A DNA stretch of 51,555 nt from Nitrospira sp. (GCA_005116945.1 SWDH01000045.1:20184-71738); one strand, 5' to 3'; counted from the stretch's first letter, positions 1 to 8,974 are shown. The notes: generated from the letters alone by a model not told the origin. Made by a program: numbers and translations.

Positions 1-3000
1 ATGGAGATGAGTATGACGGCATTGTGGTGTTGGTATCACAGCCTCCCAGGCTTTGCAAGATTCCGGTGAGTTCTGGAAAGATGGAAGGCCAGTCTTGATG
101 CGGCATCTGTAGCTCAAATGACAGCGGGGATAGGAAGCACACCCGTTTCTTGTACCGGTCCATCATCCGGTGAATCGCCTGGCTTGAGACCCGGCTTTTG
201 GCGTCGAGCGTGACGATGACGGAGTGGGTTTTGAGTTCGATTGCGCTCAGGCGCAAGGCTTTTGCCTGGAGTCGTACCTGCATCACTTCGAACAAGCGCT
301 CGACGGAGTCCGGGGCTAGCCCATATCGATCCTGTATTTCGCCGTGAAGAAGGGCGAGATCTCCAACTTGGGTACAGGACGAGAGCCGTTTGTAACAAGA
401 AAGTCGCTGGTGGGGGTCGGCGACGTACGCATCGGGAATAAACGCGGAGACATTGAGCCGGAGTGTGGGGTCTGGTTCTTCTTCCACCGTCTGGCCTCTG
501 AGGCGCTGGACGGCCTGTTCCACCATCTGCATGTACAAATCGAGGCCGATGGCGGCGATGTGTCCCGATTGCTGTTTCCCGAGGAGGTTGCCGGCGCCCC
601 GGATTTCCATGTCAGCCGCAGCGATGCGAAAGCCGGCGCCCAGTTCGGTAAATTGCTGAATGGCTGTGAGGCGTTTCTGCGCGTCGTCGCTCAACCGTTC
701 TTCATCGGGTACCAGGAAATAGGCATAGGCTTGATCGCCGCTTCGCCCGACTCGTCCACGCAATTGGTATAGCTGTGCGAGCCCGAACATGTCGGCGCGA
801 TTGACGAAGATCGTGTTGGCATGGGGCACGTCGATGCCCGATTGAATAATGGCCGAGGCGATCAGCACGTCCGCCTCACGGCGAAAGAACTTCAGCATCA
901 CGGCTTCAAGTGGTTTGGCGTTCATTTGCCCATGAGCCATCACGATCCGTGCATCGGGCACTAGCTGGTGGAGCCAGGCCCCTGTCTTTTCCATCGTTTC
1001 GACCCGGTTATGGACGAAGTAGACCTGCCCGCCCCGCCCTAGTTCTCGCAAGATCGCCTCTCGGATAAGGGTATCGTTGGATCGGACGACCTGCGTGCGA
1101 ATGGAGAGGCGGCCTGCCGGAGGGGTCTCGATGATCGAGAGATCTCGCACGCTCGCCATGGCCATTTGCAAGGTGCGGGGAATCGGAGTGGCCGTGAGCG
1201 TCAAGACATCGACTTGGGTGCGGAGCTGTTTCAATCGTTCTTTATGTTTGACGCCGAACCACTGTTCTTCGTCGATGATGACGAGGCCTAAATCGTGGAA
1301 TATCACATCCTTCTGGACAAGTCGGTGTGTGCCGATTACCACATCCACAGCGCCGGACGCCACGTCCTTGAGAATGGCTTTGGCCTCCTTCGGCGATTGG
1401 AATCGGGAGAGCAGCGCGACGCGAGCCGGGAATGGCGCAAACCGTTCGGAGAAGTTGTCGTAATGTTGGTGTGCCAACAGGGTTGTGGGGACGAGTACCG
1501 CCACTTGGCGATTGGCTTCCACGGCTTTGAAGGCCGCCCGCATGGCCACTTCCGTTTTCCCGTACCCGACGTCGCCGCAGACCAATCGGTCCATCGGTTT
1601 GCTGGATTCCATGTCGTGTGTAATGTCTTGGATCGCTTTGAGTTGATCGTCTGTTTCTTCGTACTCGAAGGCTGCTTCGAACTCGTGGTACATCGTGCTG
1701 TCGAATCCGTAGGCATGACGTGTCACGAGCTCGCGGTTGGCGTATAGATCGACCAGCTCGTGAGCCATTTCCTCGATGTCCTTCTTTACACGTGCCGTGG
1801 TCTTGGCCCAATTGGCGCCGCCAAGCCGTTCCAAGCGCGGCGCATGGCCGTCCGCCCCGCTGTACCGTTGCACTTGGTCAAGCCGTTCCAGGGGAACATA
1901 CAAGGTGTCGCCGCCGGCGAACTCCAAGATCAAATAGTCGCTGTCAAAGCCCTGCACCGAGAGACGTTTAAGGCCTCGATATTTGGCGATGCCATGCTGG
2001 ACATGGACGACATAGTCGCCCACGTTGAGATCTTCCAGCGAAGAAAGAAACGTCGCCGCCTTGCTCTTCGCCTGCGGCTTGTGGCGCGCGCCCTTCGCAA
2101 ACAATTCTTCTTCCGTCAGCACGGCCAGGCGCAAGTCCGGTGCAAGGAATCCAGCCGACAGATCGCCGTGCAAGACATAAAATGGTGCTTTGGTTTTGCT
2201 TGTCACAGCCCAGGTGCCCGCTGTCCATCCCATTGCCGGCACATCGTGCTCGCGCAAGAGCGCCAGCAATCGGTCCACTTGGCCGCGACTTCGTGCAACG
2301 AGGACCACCCGGGATTCACCTCGCAGGCGATCCATGATGGCGAGGGTCTGGCTGAAGGGCATGCCGCGGGCTCCAAGGCCGGCGCTGGCCGGAGTCTGAG
2401 CCGGGAAGGCCTGAACCGGATTCCATGTCGCATCGCGTGGAGTCAGGGGTTCAAGCGCAAGCGTGGACCAACCATTCGTGTGATCCATGAGTTCCGGCCA
2501 GGAAAGGAACAACCGCTCCGGCGACGGGTAGGGGACGACCGTCTCCCGGTCGGCGTGGTGGAGATAGCCGTCGTCGATTTTTGTCCAGAGGTCCTCACAG
2601 GCTTCCGTCAATGCTGCCGGCTGATCCAGAACTAACAGCGGTTGCTCGGTGAAATAATCGAGGAGGTTGTCCATGTCTGGATAGAGATCCGGTGCGCGCC
2701 ACTCAGCATCTACCGGAATTGGAGCGAGGGCGTCCGGCGACGTCTCCGCGCGCAGGTATTCGCGTGCGGGAAGGACGACGGCACGATCCAGCTTCGCGGT
2801 GGACTTCTGGGTGGCGGGATCGAAGAGTCGGAGCGAATCGATGGTTTCGCCAAGGAACTCGACACGCAGCGGGTCGGCATAGGCCGTCGAGAAAATGTCC
2901 ACGATACCGCCTCGAATACTGAACTCCCCGGGGATCTCCACCACTGAGACCTTGCGGTAGCCGAGTCGTAAGAGCCCTCCCGTGAGGACCTCTCGTTCAA

Positions 3001-3472
3001 TTGTGCCGTTCAACTTGAATTGCAGGGTGGTGCTGATGAAGGTCGTGACGGGTAGCAGTCGTTGCATCAGAGCTGCGATGGAGGTGACGAGACAGGTGTG
3101 CGGTGTCGATCGGATATGATGCAGGGCGTTCATCCGACGCGCGATAAGACTGACATGAGGCGCGCTGCCCTCGTACGGCAAGGTTTCCCACCTCGGGAAC
3201 AGGGCGAGGGAGGTAGTCGGAATGCCGGTGAGGTCATGGAAAAAATGCAGGTCGTCGAAGAGGCGTTCAGCCGTTTCATCCGACCCAGTGACGATCAGCC
3301 ACGGCCGATGCCCCAGTTTCCCCAATTGGGGATGCAGGAGGGTGGTGAGGGCAAGACCGGCAGCAGAACCAGACAGGCCGGTCACAGAGGGACGGCCTGT
3401 CTGGCCTTCTAGCGCCGTGGCGACAGGAACGAACCATTGGGATGCTGAATGGGTGTGGGTAGTATCGGACAC
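1..3472 (-). CDS. mfd: Transcription-repair coupling factor Mfd (3' end outside window)
   Basis: Mfd is the SF2 translocase that removes RNA polymerase stalled at DNA lesions and recruits UvrA for nucleotide excision repair. Reading the minus strand from a GTG at 3472 gives 1157 codons without a stop, so only the extreme C-terminus is missing (family about 1150 residues). The N-terminal UvrB-like part is followed by the helicase core: Walker A GDVGYGKTE near residue 632 and the DEEQ box (IIDEEQWFGVKH) near residue 734. The GTG start is chosen because family-like sequence begins there and it lies 9 nt after the rfaE2 stop; no good ribosome binding site is visible, so the start is less sure than the identity. 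Probably co-transcribed with rfaE2. Confidence 0.96.
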   Translation of the reverse strand, partial: MSDTTHTHSASQWFVPVATALEGQTGRPSVTGLSGSAAGLALTTLLHPQLGKLGHRPWLIVTGSDETAERLFDDLHFFHDLTGIPTTSLALFPRWETLPYEGSAPHVSLIARRMNALHHIRSTPHTCLVTSIAALMQRLLPVTTFISTTLQFKLNGTIEREVLTGGLLRLGYRKVSVVEIPGEFSIRGGIVDIFSTAYADPLRVEFLGETIDSLRLFDPATQKSTAKLDRAVVLPAREYLRAETSPDALAPIPVDAEWRAPDLYPDMDNLLDYFTEQPLLVLDQPAALTEACEDLWTKIDDGYLHHADRETVVPYPSPERLFLSWPELMDHTNGWSTLALEPLTPRDATWNPVQAFPAQTPASAGLGARGMPFSQTLAIMDRLRGESRVVLVARSRGQVDRLLALLREHDVPAMGWTAGTWAVTSKTKAPFYVLHGDLSAGFLAPDLRLAVLTEEELFAKGARHKPQAKSKAATFLSSLEDLNVGDYVVHVQHGIAKYRGLKRLSVQGFDSDYLILEFAGGDTLYVPLERLDQVQRYSGADGHAPRLERLGGANWAKTTARVKKDIEEMAHELVDLYANRELVTRHAYGFDSTMYHEFEAAFEYEETDDQLKAIQDITHDMESSKPMDRLVCGDVGYGKTEVAMRAAFKAVEANRQVAVLVPTTLLAHQHYDNFSERFAPFPARVALLSRFQSPKEAKAILKDVASGAVDVVIGTHRLVQKDVIFHDLGLVIIDEEQWFGVKHKERLKQLRTQVDVLTLTATPIPRTLQMAMASVRDLSIIETPPAGRLSIRTQVVRSNDTLIREAILRELGRGGQVYFVHNRVETMEKTGAWLHQLVPDARIVMAHGQMNAKPLEAVMLKFFRREADVLIASAIIQSGIDVPHANTIFVNRADMFGLAQLYQLRGRVGRSGDQAYAYFLVPDEERLSDDAQKRLTAIQQFTELGAGFRIAAADMEIRGAGNLLGKQQSGHIAAIGLDLYMQMVEQAVQRLRGQTVEEEPDPTLRLNVSAFIPDAYVADPHQRLSCYKRLSSCTQVGDLALLHGEIQDRYGLAPDSVERLFEVMQVRLQAKALRLSAIELKTHSVIVTLDAKSRVSSQAIHRMMDRYKKRVCFLSPLSFELQMPHQDWPSIFPELTGILQSLGGCDTNTTMPSYSSP

Positions 3473-3481
3473 TGCGACTGC

Positions 3482-3964
3482 TTATGTTGTAGTTGAGCGA
3501 ATGCGTTGAATGATTGACGTGGTAGAAACGTTTGGGACTAAGGGAATGGTACGGACGACTCCACCTCGCGCTTCGACGATCTCGCGGCCGACGATCTGTT
3601 CCACTGCCCAGTCTCCGCCTTTGACCAGGACATCCGGTTGCAATGTCGCGATCAGGCTATGGGGGTCCGGCTCATTGAAGATGATCACATAATCGACCGA
3701 GCCGAGCGCAGCGACCACTTCCGCGCGCTGAACCTCCGACACGATCGGTCGATCCGGCGCCTTGTTCAAACTCTTGACGGAGGCATCGGTGTTGACGGCG
3801 ACGACCAGGAGGTCGCCCAGGTCTTTCGCGGCCTGGAGGTAGCGCGTATGGCCTACGTGCATGAGATCGAAGCAGCCGTTGGTAAAGACGATCCGTTTCT
3901 TTTGTGCTCTGGCTTGTTGTAAGAGCGGAGCGAGCTGCTCCCTGGTCACGACCTTCGTGGGCAT
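3482..3964 (-). CDS. rfaE2: D-glycero-beta-D-manno-heptose 1-phosphate adenylyltransferase (RfaE2/HldE C-domain)
   Basis: This nucleotidyltransferase makes ADP-heptose for the LPS inner core from heptose 1-phosphate and ATP, in the cytosol. The 160-residue protein has the cytidylyltransferase-like signature: FTNGCFDLMHVGH (HxGH motif) near residues 28-40 and a C-terminal STTSIIQRIR segment that matches the ISTTxxxxR motif. It is a stand-alone second domain: the HldE kinase half is absent here, so a separate RfaE1 kinase is expected elsewhere in the genome. gmhA, an earlier step of the same pathway, lies 3 kb upstream on the same strand. A TATGAT box sits 6 nt before the ATG and there is no Shine-Dalgarno sequence, so its mRNA may be leaderless. 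Confidence 0.93.
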   Translation of the reverse strand: MPTKVVTREQLAPLLQQARAQKKRIVFTNGCFDLMHVGHTRYLQAAKDLGDLLVVAVNTDASVKSLNKAPDRPIVSEVQRAEVVAALGSVDYVIIFNEPDPHSLIATLQPDVLVKGGDWAVEQIVGREIVEARGGVVRTIPLVPNVSTTSIIQRIRSTTT

Positions 3965-3970
3965 GGCCCC

Positions 3971-3976
3971 ATCATA
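3971..3976 (-). promoter_or_regulatory. Candidate -10 box of rfaE2
   Basis: TATGAT on the minus strand, 6 nt before the rfaE2 ATG. The -35 position (TTTCTA, 17 nt further upstream) is weak. It fits the short-leader pattern seen at gmhA and hemL. Confidence 0.35.
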
Positions 3977-4013
3977 CCGGCTGCGAGTCTAGATAGAAAG
4001 AGAGAGACAGCCA

Positions 4014-5171
4014 TTACTCGTTGTCGTCACGGTTCACGCCGCCTAACCCAATCACCGCGGCCCCATGCTTCGTCATCAGCGCGTCCATCGTCTCGATCGC
4101 CTTTGTGCGTCGTTGGTCGAACAGTCCAGTTGGCGCAAGGGTCAATGAGGAGAGTGCGAGCCCGGCCAAACGGTACTCAATGCCGGGCCGGAGGAGCTCC
4201 TCTAGTGCCTGTTGGACGGTCGGCCACATGTCGGGATCGTAATTCAACGGGTGAGAAAAGCGATGTTGTTTGGTCGAGATAGCGAATCGGGCGTTTTTCA
4301 GCTTCACCGTGCAGGATCCGGCAGCCAATCCTTCCTGTCGGAGATCCCGCGCCAGATCACGGAGAAATCCGCGCAGGGTTCGCTCAAGAAATGGACGGTC
4401 ATGTGTATCGTGTTCGAAGGTGGTTTCGTGGCTGAGGCTTTTGGATTCTCGGTCCGCCACCACTGGTTCGTGGTCGATCCCTCTCGCAAGCTCTCGAACC
4501 CAGTGGAGTCGCGTGCCGAAAATATGACGTAAGGATTGATCCCACTGTTGATCCAACAGTTCCCCGATCGTCTTGAGTCCAAGCGGTTCCAGGCGTGCGG
4601 CAGTTTTTGGACCGATTCCCGGCATTGCGCGCAGAGGCCGCGGTGCTAAGAATGCTTCTTCCATACCCGGTTGGATCGTGACCAGCCCATCAGGCTTGTG
4701 GCTATCCGCGGCAATTTTTGCGACGGTTTTTCCGGTCGCGACGGCGATGGTGCAGCGTAATCCCGTGGCCTCATACAGCGCATTCTTTACGAGTTGTCCG
4801 AGTGAGCGAGGATCGGGATGGCGGGTCTGGAGATCTGTCGTGTCGGCATAAAATTCGTCGATGCTGCTCCATTCGGTGAGCGGGAACAACTGGTCGGTGA
4901 CAGCCCGCATCGCATCATGCAGCTGCCGATACAAGGGCCGATCGGGAGGCAGCAGAATGAGGTCGGGACAGAGCTGGAGGGCTTTCGCCGTTGGCATGGC
5001 CGAATGGATGCCGAATGGCCGCACGGCGTAGCTAGCCGCAGCGATGATCCCGCGTGGCGGTGGACCGCCGACTGCGATGGGTTTGCCGGCGAGGCTCGGG
5101 TCTTTCACCGCAGCCGCTGAGGCGAACATGGCGTCGACATCCCCGAAGAGGATCTGGCGCGACCAACGCAT
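4014..5171 (-). CDS. dinB: DNA polymerase IV (Y-family, DinB)
   Basis: Translesion DNA polymerase of the Y family. The 385-residue protein begins MRWSRQILFGDVDAMFAS, which carries the first metal-binding Asp. Next come the SYAVRPFGIHSAM finger motif (YxxRxxGI/V) and SSIDEFYAD, the SxDE catalytic motif. A helix-hairpin-helix follows (MPGIGPKTAARLEPLG), and the little-finger domain ends near residue 350. Where E. coli DinB has SIDEAYLD, this copy has SIDEFYAD, a mild divergence that keeps both acidic ligands. A TTG one codon upstream is possible, but the ATG has AGGAG 6 nt ahead of it. There is no canonical beta-clamp peptide that I can recognise at the C-terminus. Gene neighbours are SprT-like and rfaE2. 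Confidence 0.93.
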   Translation of the reverse strand: MRWSRQILFGDVDAMFASAAAVKDPSLAGKPIAVGGPPPRGIIAAASYAVRPFGIHSAMPTAKALQLCPDLILLPPDRPLYRQLHDAMRAVTDQLFPLTEWSSIDEFYADTTDLQTRHPDPRSLGQLVKNALYEATGLRCTIAVATGKTVAKIAADSHKPDGLVTIQPGMEEAFLAPRPLRAMPGIGPKTAARLEPLGLKTIGELLDQQWDQSLRHIFGTRLHWVRELARGIDHEPVVADRESKSLSHETTFEHDTHDRPFLERTLRGFLRDLARDLRQEGLAAGSCTVKLKNARFAISTKQHRFSHPLNYDPDMWPTVQQALEELLRPGIEYRLAGLALSSLTLAPTGLFDQRRTKAIETMDALMTKHGAAVIGLGGVNRDDNE

Positions 5172-5269
5172 CAATTGCTCCTGAATGGGAACCTAGAAGG
5201 CTGCGGGAAAACTCTGTAGGCCCGCTAGAATTGTACTGGTCGGCACGTCCTGGCAACAGGAGCACCCTG

Positions 5270-5938
5270 CTAGAAGGTAAAGGATAATTGAAGCGGCTGC
5301 AAGAGACGTTGCGATAGGGGGACTTTCGTGTGGGGAATGCGTTCGGAGTCGGTTGGAATACGGCCGACTGATCCCACCAGCTCCTGCAGCAATCCTCGAC
5401 AGATCCCGCAATGGTGGCGACGTGGCTCAATCGTTCGTCGCTGGCGTCGGTATACTCGGCCGCATTGCCGACAACGCCAGGCGAATTGTGTGAGGGCGAG
5501 GACTTCCTTCTGCAGGGAATGGTAGATGGTGATCGCGAGAGCGCCGTCTCGATTCATCTCGGTCATCTTTCGGAGAAAGCTCGCTCCATGGTTTGGCCGC
5601 TTTTTCAGAATGTCGTATTGCCATTGATGAATCATTTCGTGCGCCAGCGTGCTCCAGATCTCCTGCTCGCCATACTCGCTCTGTTGGACAACTTGTTGGA
5701 GTAGAGGAAGGGACAGGCGAATTTCACGCCTTGTCGGCGGGCGAAGGCCGTCCCGATCCAGTCGGGGCCGCGGTCCTCGACGAGTCACAAAGAGGCCGAC
5801 TGAGGAGGTCAGCCTCCGACTCCAGACCAGATCAATCGGGGGCAGGAGGCCTCCGAAGTAGCGTTCATTGAGCGCGCTCCACATCTGGGTCAGATGCTGC
5901 GAGGTCACGGGAGGGGATGCGTGTGAGGGTGAAGACAT
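5270..5938 (-). CDS. SprT-like zinc metallopeptidase-fold protein
   Basis: The 222-residue protein carries the SprT-like signature LAHEMIHQWQ near residues 98-107 (HExxH zinc site). It also has a C-terminal zinc ribbon built from CRQCGRVY near residue 155 and CGIC about 20 residues later. SprT/Spartan relatives act on DNA-protein crosslinks in eukaryotes; the role in bacteria is unclear, so only the fold and the metal site are claimed. The last about 45 residues after the ribbon look unstructured. It starts 9 nt after the stop of the deoxyhypusine-synthase-like gene and is likely the last gene of the gmhA transcript. dinB follows with its own ribosome binding site. Confidence 0.85.
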   Translation of the reverse strand: MSSPSHASPPVTSQHLTQMWSALNERYFGGLLPPIDLVWSRRLTSSVGLFVTRRGPRPRLDRDGLRPPTRREIRLSLPLLQQVVQQSEYGEQEIWSTLAHEMIHQWQYDILKKRPNHGASFLRKMTEMNRDGALAITIYHSLQKEVLALTQFAWRCRQCGRVYRRQRRTIEPRRHHCGICRGLLQELVGSVGRIPTDSERIPHTKVPLSQRLLQPLQLSFTF

Positions 5939-5947
5939 GCGAAGGGG

Positions 5948-6940
5948 TTACCCCAATTCTTCGTACAGGGCTGCAGCCAGCATCGGGACCATAATTTCGT
6001 GGTGGCCGATGAGGGAGTAGCCTTTCCCACCCTTCTGGGTTGGCCGACGCACCACGTTGGTCAGCGGGCGGTAGTGAGCCATGAAATCCATATCCACGGT
6101 CGTAATATTGGTCAGATGATGGCCGAGATTGCGTCCCAGCGACACCGTTTTGAGAAAGACTTCCGGCAAAATAACGGCAGAGCCGAGATTGAGGTACACG
6201 CCACCTTCCATCCCTGACACCACGGCCGCAAGTCGCCGAAAATCCAACAGCGAGGTTGCGCCGATCGCGGCTCCATCCGCAGCAGGATGCATATGGATGA
6301 TGTCGGTTCCGATCGCAACATGCACGGTCACTGGAATGCCGAGCTTCGCTCCGGTCGCGAGGATGCTCGTGCCGCGGTGGGGAAATTGACCCTGGCGTCG
6401 GTTGATGTAGTGGCCGATGGATTCGCCGAGCCCTTCCCGATCATGGGCTCCACGGATGATCGCCTCGTTGAGCATGCGGCCGGTTTCCTCCGCCATCCCG
6501 AAGCGTCCTTCGTCGATTTCTGCATCGACCTCTTCAGACGTGTGCCCCATGAGCGCTAATTCGAAATCATGAATAATTCCGGCTCCATTCATGGCCACGG
6601 CCGACAGGATTCCTTGCTGCATGAGGTCCACGAGAATCGGGCTCAATCCGACTTTAATAACATGAGCGCCGAGTCCCACGATAATGGGCCGGCCTTTACG
6701 ATGAGCCTTGACCATGGCCTTGGCGACCGCGCGCAACGATTTCACGCCCAGGATATCCGGTAGCGAGCGATAGAATTGGCTGAAGCTGCCTCCTCGGCGC
6801 CAGGGGCTGGCAAAATCGGAGATGCGAACCTTGCTGTGTCGTTTCTTGAGCGGATACGTTGTGAGATCCGTCACGTTGATCGGCGCGATCAGGCTCGGAG
6901 TCGTGACGGGGGGCCGCTGCCGGTCAGGAGGCTTTGCCAA
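5948..6940 (-). CDS. Deoxyhypusine synthase-like NAD-binding protein
   Basis: Similar over its full 330 residues to the deoxyhypusine synthase fold, a Rossmann-type NAD protein that transfers the aminobutyl group of spermidine in eukaryotes and archaea. Recognisable blocks are RPIIVGLGAHVIKVGLSP, MNGAGIIHDFE, HMHPAADGAAIG and GGVYLNLGSAVILPE. Bacteria lack hypusinated eIF5A, so the substrate is probably a polyamine or another small amine; this is inference. A TTG start at 6940 is preferred: GAGGA lies 8 nt ahead and the longer frame upstream only translates gmhA out of frame. The gene overlaps the gmhA 3' end by 17 nt, which suggests translational coupling. Confidence 0.82.
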   Translation of the reverse strand: MAKPPDRQRPPVTTPSLIAPINVTDLTTYPLKKRHSKVRISDFASPWRRGGSFSQFYRSLPDILGVKSLRAVAKAMVKAHRKGRPIIVGLGAHVIKVGLSPILVDLMQQGILSAVAMNGAGIIHDFELALMGHTSEEVDAEIDEGRFGMAEETGRMLNEAIIRGAHDREGLGESIGHYINRRQGQFPHRGTSILATGAKLGIPVTVHVAIGTDIIHMHPAADGAAIGATSLLDFRRLAAVVSGMEGGVYLNLGSAVILPEVFLKTVSLGRNLGHHLTNITTVDMDFMAHYRPLTNVVRRPTQKGGKGYSLIGHHEIMVPMLAAALYEELG

Positions 6941-7502
6941 GGAGCTGTTCCTCAATGAGTTCACACAGGACGTGGCCGAGCGTGATGTGGCTTTCTTGAA
7001 TGCGGGCGGTGACTGTCGAGGGTACGACGAACGGATATTCCACCAGACCGGCCAGTTTCCCGCCGGTCCCACCGGTCCAGCCAATGGTGGTGAGGCCACA
7101 GGTTCGCGCGGCCTCCACGCCTTTCAGCACGTTGGGTGAATTGCCGCTGGTGCTGATGGCGATGGCGACATCGCCTTTCTGGCCATGGGCTTGGACCTGT
7201 CGAGCAAAGAGTTCTTCAAAACCATAGTCGTTGGAGATGCAGGTAATGGCGGCGATGTCGGTGGCAAGGGCGAGGGCCGGAAGCGGATTCCGCTCACGTT
7301 TATAGCGACCGACGAACTCGGCGGCGATGTGGGCTGCATCCGTGGCGCTGCCACCGTTGCCGAACAAGAGAACTTTGTGCCCTTCACGAAAGGCCCTAGC
7401 CATTAGCTTCACGACCTGCACGATGCGATCGGCATGTTCGCGCGCGAACTGTTGCTTGACGGATGCGCTTTCGGCAAAAGTGCTGAGTACGTGCTCTTTC
7501 AT
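6924..7502 (-). CDS. gmhA: Phosphoheptose isomerase GmhA
   Basis: Converts sedoheptulose 7-phosphate to D-glycero-D-manno-heptose 7-phosphate, the first committed step to LPS heptose. The 192-residue SIS-domain protein has the usual family length and signature: LLFGNGGSATDAAHIAAEF near residues 45-63, ISTSGNSPNVLKG near 117-129, and a C-terminal HITLGHVLCELIEE segment with the conserved His and Glu region. A near-consensus sigma70 promoter ends 8 nt before the ATG and no Shine-Dalgarno sequence is present, so the mRNA is predicted to be leaderless. The downstream deoxyhypusine-synthase-like gene overlaps its end and the SprT-like gene follows, giving a three-gene operon. Confidence 0.96.
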   Translation of the reverse strand: MKEHVLSTFAESASVKQQFAREHADRIVQVVKLMARAFREGHKVLLFGNGGSATDAAHIAAEFVGRYKRERNPLPALALATDIAAITCISNDYGFEELFARQVQAHGQKGDVAIAISTSGNSPNVLKGVEAARTCGLTTIGWTGGTGGKLAGLVEYPFVVPSTVTARIQESHITLGHVLCELIEEQLLGKAS

Positions 7503-7510
7503 AGAAAGCG

Positions 7511-7539
7511 ATTCTAGGCAACCCTTCGTTGTCTGTCAA
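7511..7539 (-). promoter_or_regulatory. Sigma70-type promoter of gmhA
   Basis: Minus strand: TTGACA (7534-7539), exactly 17 bp, then TAGAAT (7511-7516). The gmhA ATG begins 8 nt after the -10 box, so transcription should start at or within a few bases of the start codon. Confidence 0.75.
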
Positions 7540-7557
7540 ACGCAACTTGCCGGTTAG

Positions 7558-8496
7558 CTATGACTTTATCGTAGCGACGGGACTGGTCTGCCGAATCGCG
7601 CTCATTGCCAGGGCAATCATGGAGCCGACATCGGAGACCGACGCCGGCAGGATGAGCGTATTGGTCGTTTTCGCTAACTCTCCAAACTTCGTGATGTACT
7701 GTTCCGCCACACGCAGTTGAACGGCTTCCTGGCCGCCCGGAACCTGAATCGTTTCCGCAACCTTGCGGAGTCCTTCAGCCGTGGCCTGCGCGATGGCGAG
7801 AATGGCGGATGCCGCGCCCTCTGCCTCGTTGATCTGCTGTTGCTTCTTCGCCTCCGAGGCTTTGATCACTTGCTGCTTTTCGCCTTCGGCCTGATTGATG
7901 GCTGCGTCGCGCTCGCCCTCGGACGTGAGAATGACGGCGCGCTTTTCCCGCTCCGCCCGCATTTGCTTCTCCATCGCATCTAGTACGCCCTTTGGCGGGG
8001 TAATGTTTTTGATTTCGTACCGGAGGACTTTCACTCCCCAAGGATCTGAAGCCTTGTCGAGTTCGTTCACCACCTGAATATTGATGTTGGTCCGTTCCTC
8101 GAACGTCCGATCCAGTTCGATCTTGCCGATCTCGCTCCGTAGTGTAGTCTGTCCAAGCTGGATCAGAGCAAAATTATAGTCACTGATGCCATAGGACGCG
8201 CGCTGAGGGTTCAAGACTTTGAGGTAGAGGATGCCGTCCACTGACACCTGCACGTTATCGCGCGTGATACACACTTGCTCGGGGATATCGATGGCCGTTT
8301 CTTTGAGCGAATGTTTGTAACGAATGCGGTCGATGAAGGGGACGAGAATATGAAACCCTGCATCCAGCGTGGCGGCATATTTGCCGAGCCGCTCGACCAC
8401 ATAGGCGCTTTGCTGCGGGACCACCACGGCGGTCTTGGCGATGATGATCAGCACCAGCACAGCCAACAACAGCACGACAAATAGTCCGCCGCTCAT
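7558..8496 (-). CDS. SPFH/band-7 membrane protein (QmcA/stomatin-like)
   Basis: A stomatin/prohibitin-family membrane scaffold protein. The 312 residues begin with one hydrophobic segment (residues about 3-22, LFVVLLLAVLVLIIIAKTAV). The SPFH domain follows (VPQQSAYVVERLGKY onward), then an alanine- and glutamate-rich coiled coil near residues 180-250 with repeated EGE and EAKKQQ blocks. ATG 8496 is chosen over an ATG five codons upstream because GGAGG stands about 8 nt before it. The upstream NfeD-like gene is the usual partner of this family. These pairs are linked to membrane microdomains and membrane protein quality control. The exact cargo cannot be read from sequence. Confidence 0.92.
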   Translation of the reverse strand: MSGGLFVVLLLAVLVLIIIAKTAVVVPQQSAYVVERLGKYAATLDAGFHILVPFIDRIRYKHSLKETAIDIPEQVCITRDNVQVSVDGILYLKVLNPQRASYGISDYNFALIQLGQTTLRSEIGKIELDRTFEERTNINIQVVNELDKASDPWGVKVLRYEIKNITPPKGVLDAMEKQMRAEREKRAVILTSEGERDAAINQAEGEKQQVIKASEAKKQQQINEAEGAASAILAIAQATAEGLRKVAETIQVPGGQEAVQLRVAEQYITKFGELAKTTNTLILPASVSDVGSMIALAMSAIRQTSPVATIKS

Positions 8497-8539
8497 CGTT
8501 ACCTCCTCCATGGTCGTTGGCCCTCCAGGCGACTCTTGC

Positions 8540-8974
8540 TCATTCGGCTGTAATCCACAGGGTGAGCCCTTCGACCCGCTCGACTTTGCAGCGTTGGCCC
8601 TTCTTCAAGAGGGCTGGTCCCGCGTTATGCGCGGTCCAGGTGGTCCCGCGCAGTTCCGCCTTGCCGGTGCCGCTCGGCACGAGGTCTTCGCGCGGGATCG
8701 CACTCTCGCCCACGATCGAGTCCACGGTCGGCAATTCCTTATCCTGGGATTTGATCCGGGCCAACAACGGTCCGCGAAAGACGAGCAGTGAAAGGATGGC
8801 GAGCGCCGAGAATAATAGCCATTGGAGCCATTCTGCTTGGATGAATCCCACTCCGGCCACAGTGCCCACGGCCAATGCCGCGAGCCCGAAGAAAAGAATA
8901 TAAAAGCCTCCTGGCGTGGCCATTTCGACGCCGAGCAGCACGAGACCGAGAAGCATCCAATACCACCAGATCAT
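8540..8974 (-). CDS. NfeD-like membrane protein (YbbJ type)
   Basis: Short NfeD-family protein of 144 residues without the N-terminal serine protease domain. Three or four hydrophobic helices occupy residues about 1-75 (rich in Leu, Gly, Trp). A C-terminal OB-fold follows, where the pattern GESAIPREDL, GKAELRGTTW, GQRCKVERVEGLTLWI is typical of NfeD. It lies 43 nt upstream of the SPFH gene on the same strand. Such NfeD/stomatin pairs form membrane complexes in which the OB domain contacts the SPFH partner. A GAGG precedes the ATG by about 8 nt. Identity rests on topology plus gene pairing and is firm at the family level. Confidence 0.88.
   Translation of the reverse strand: MIWWYWMLLGLVLLGVEMATPGGFYILFFGLAALAVGTVAGVGFIQAEWLQWLLFSALAILSLLVFRGPLLARIKSQDKELPTVDSIVGESAIPREDLVPSGTGKAELRGTTWTAHNAGPALLKKGQRCKVERVEGLTLWITAE

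Noticed and set aside
114..3412. Long open frames on the plus strand and short minus frames across 0.1-3.4 kb
   Set aside because: They are shadows of mfd; only the long minus frame has family motifs.
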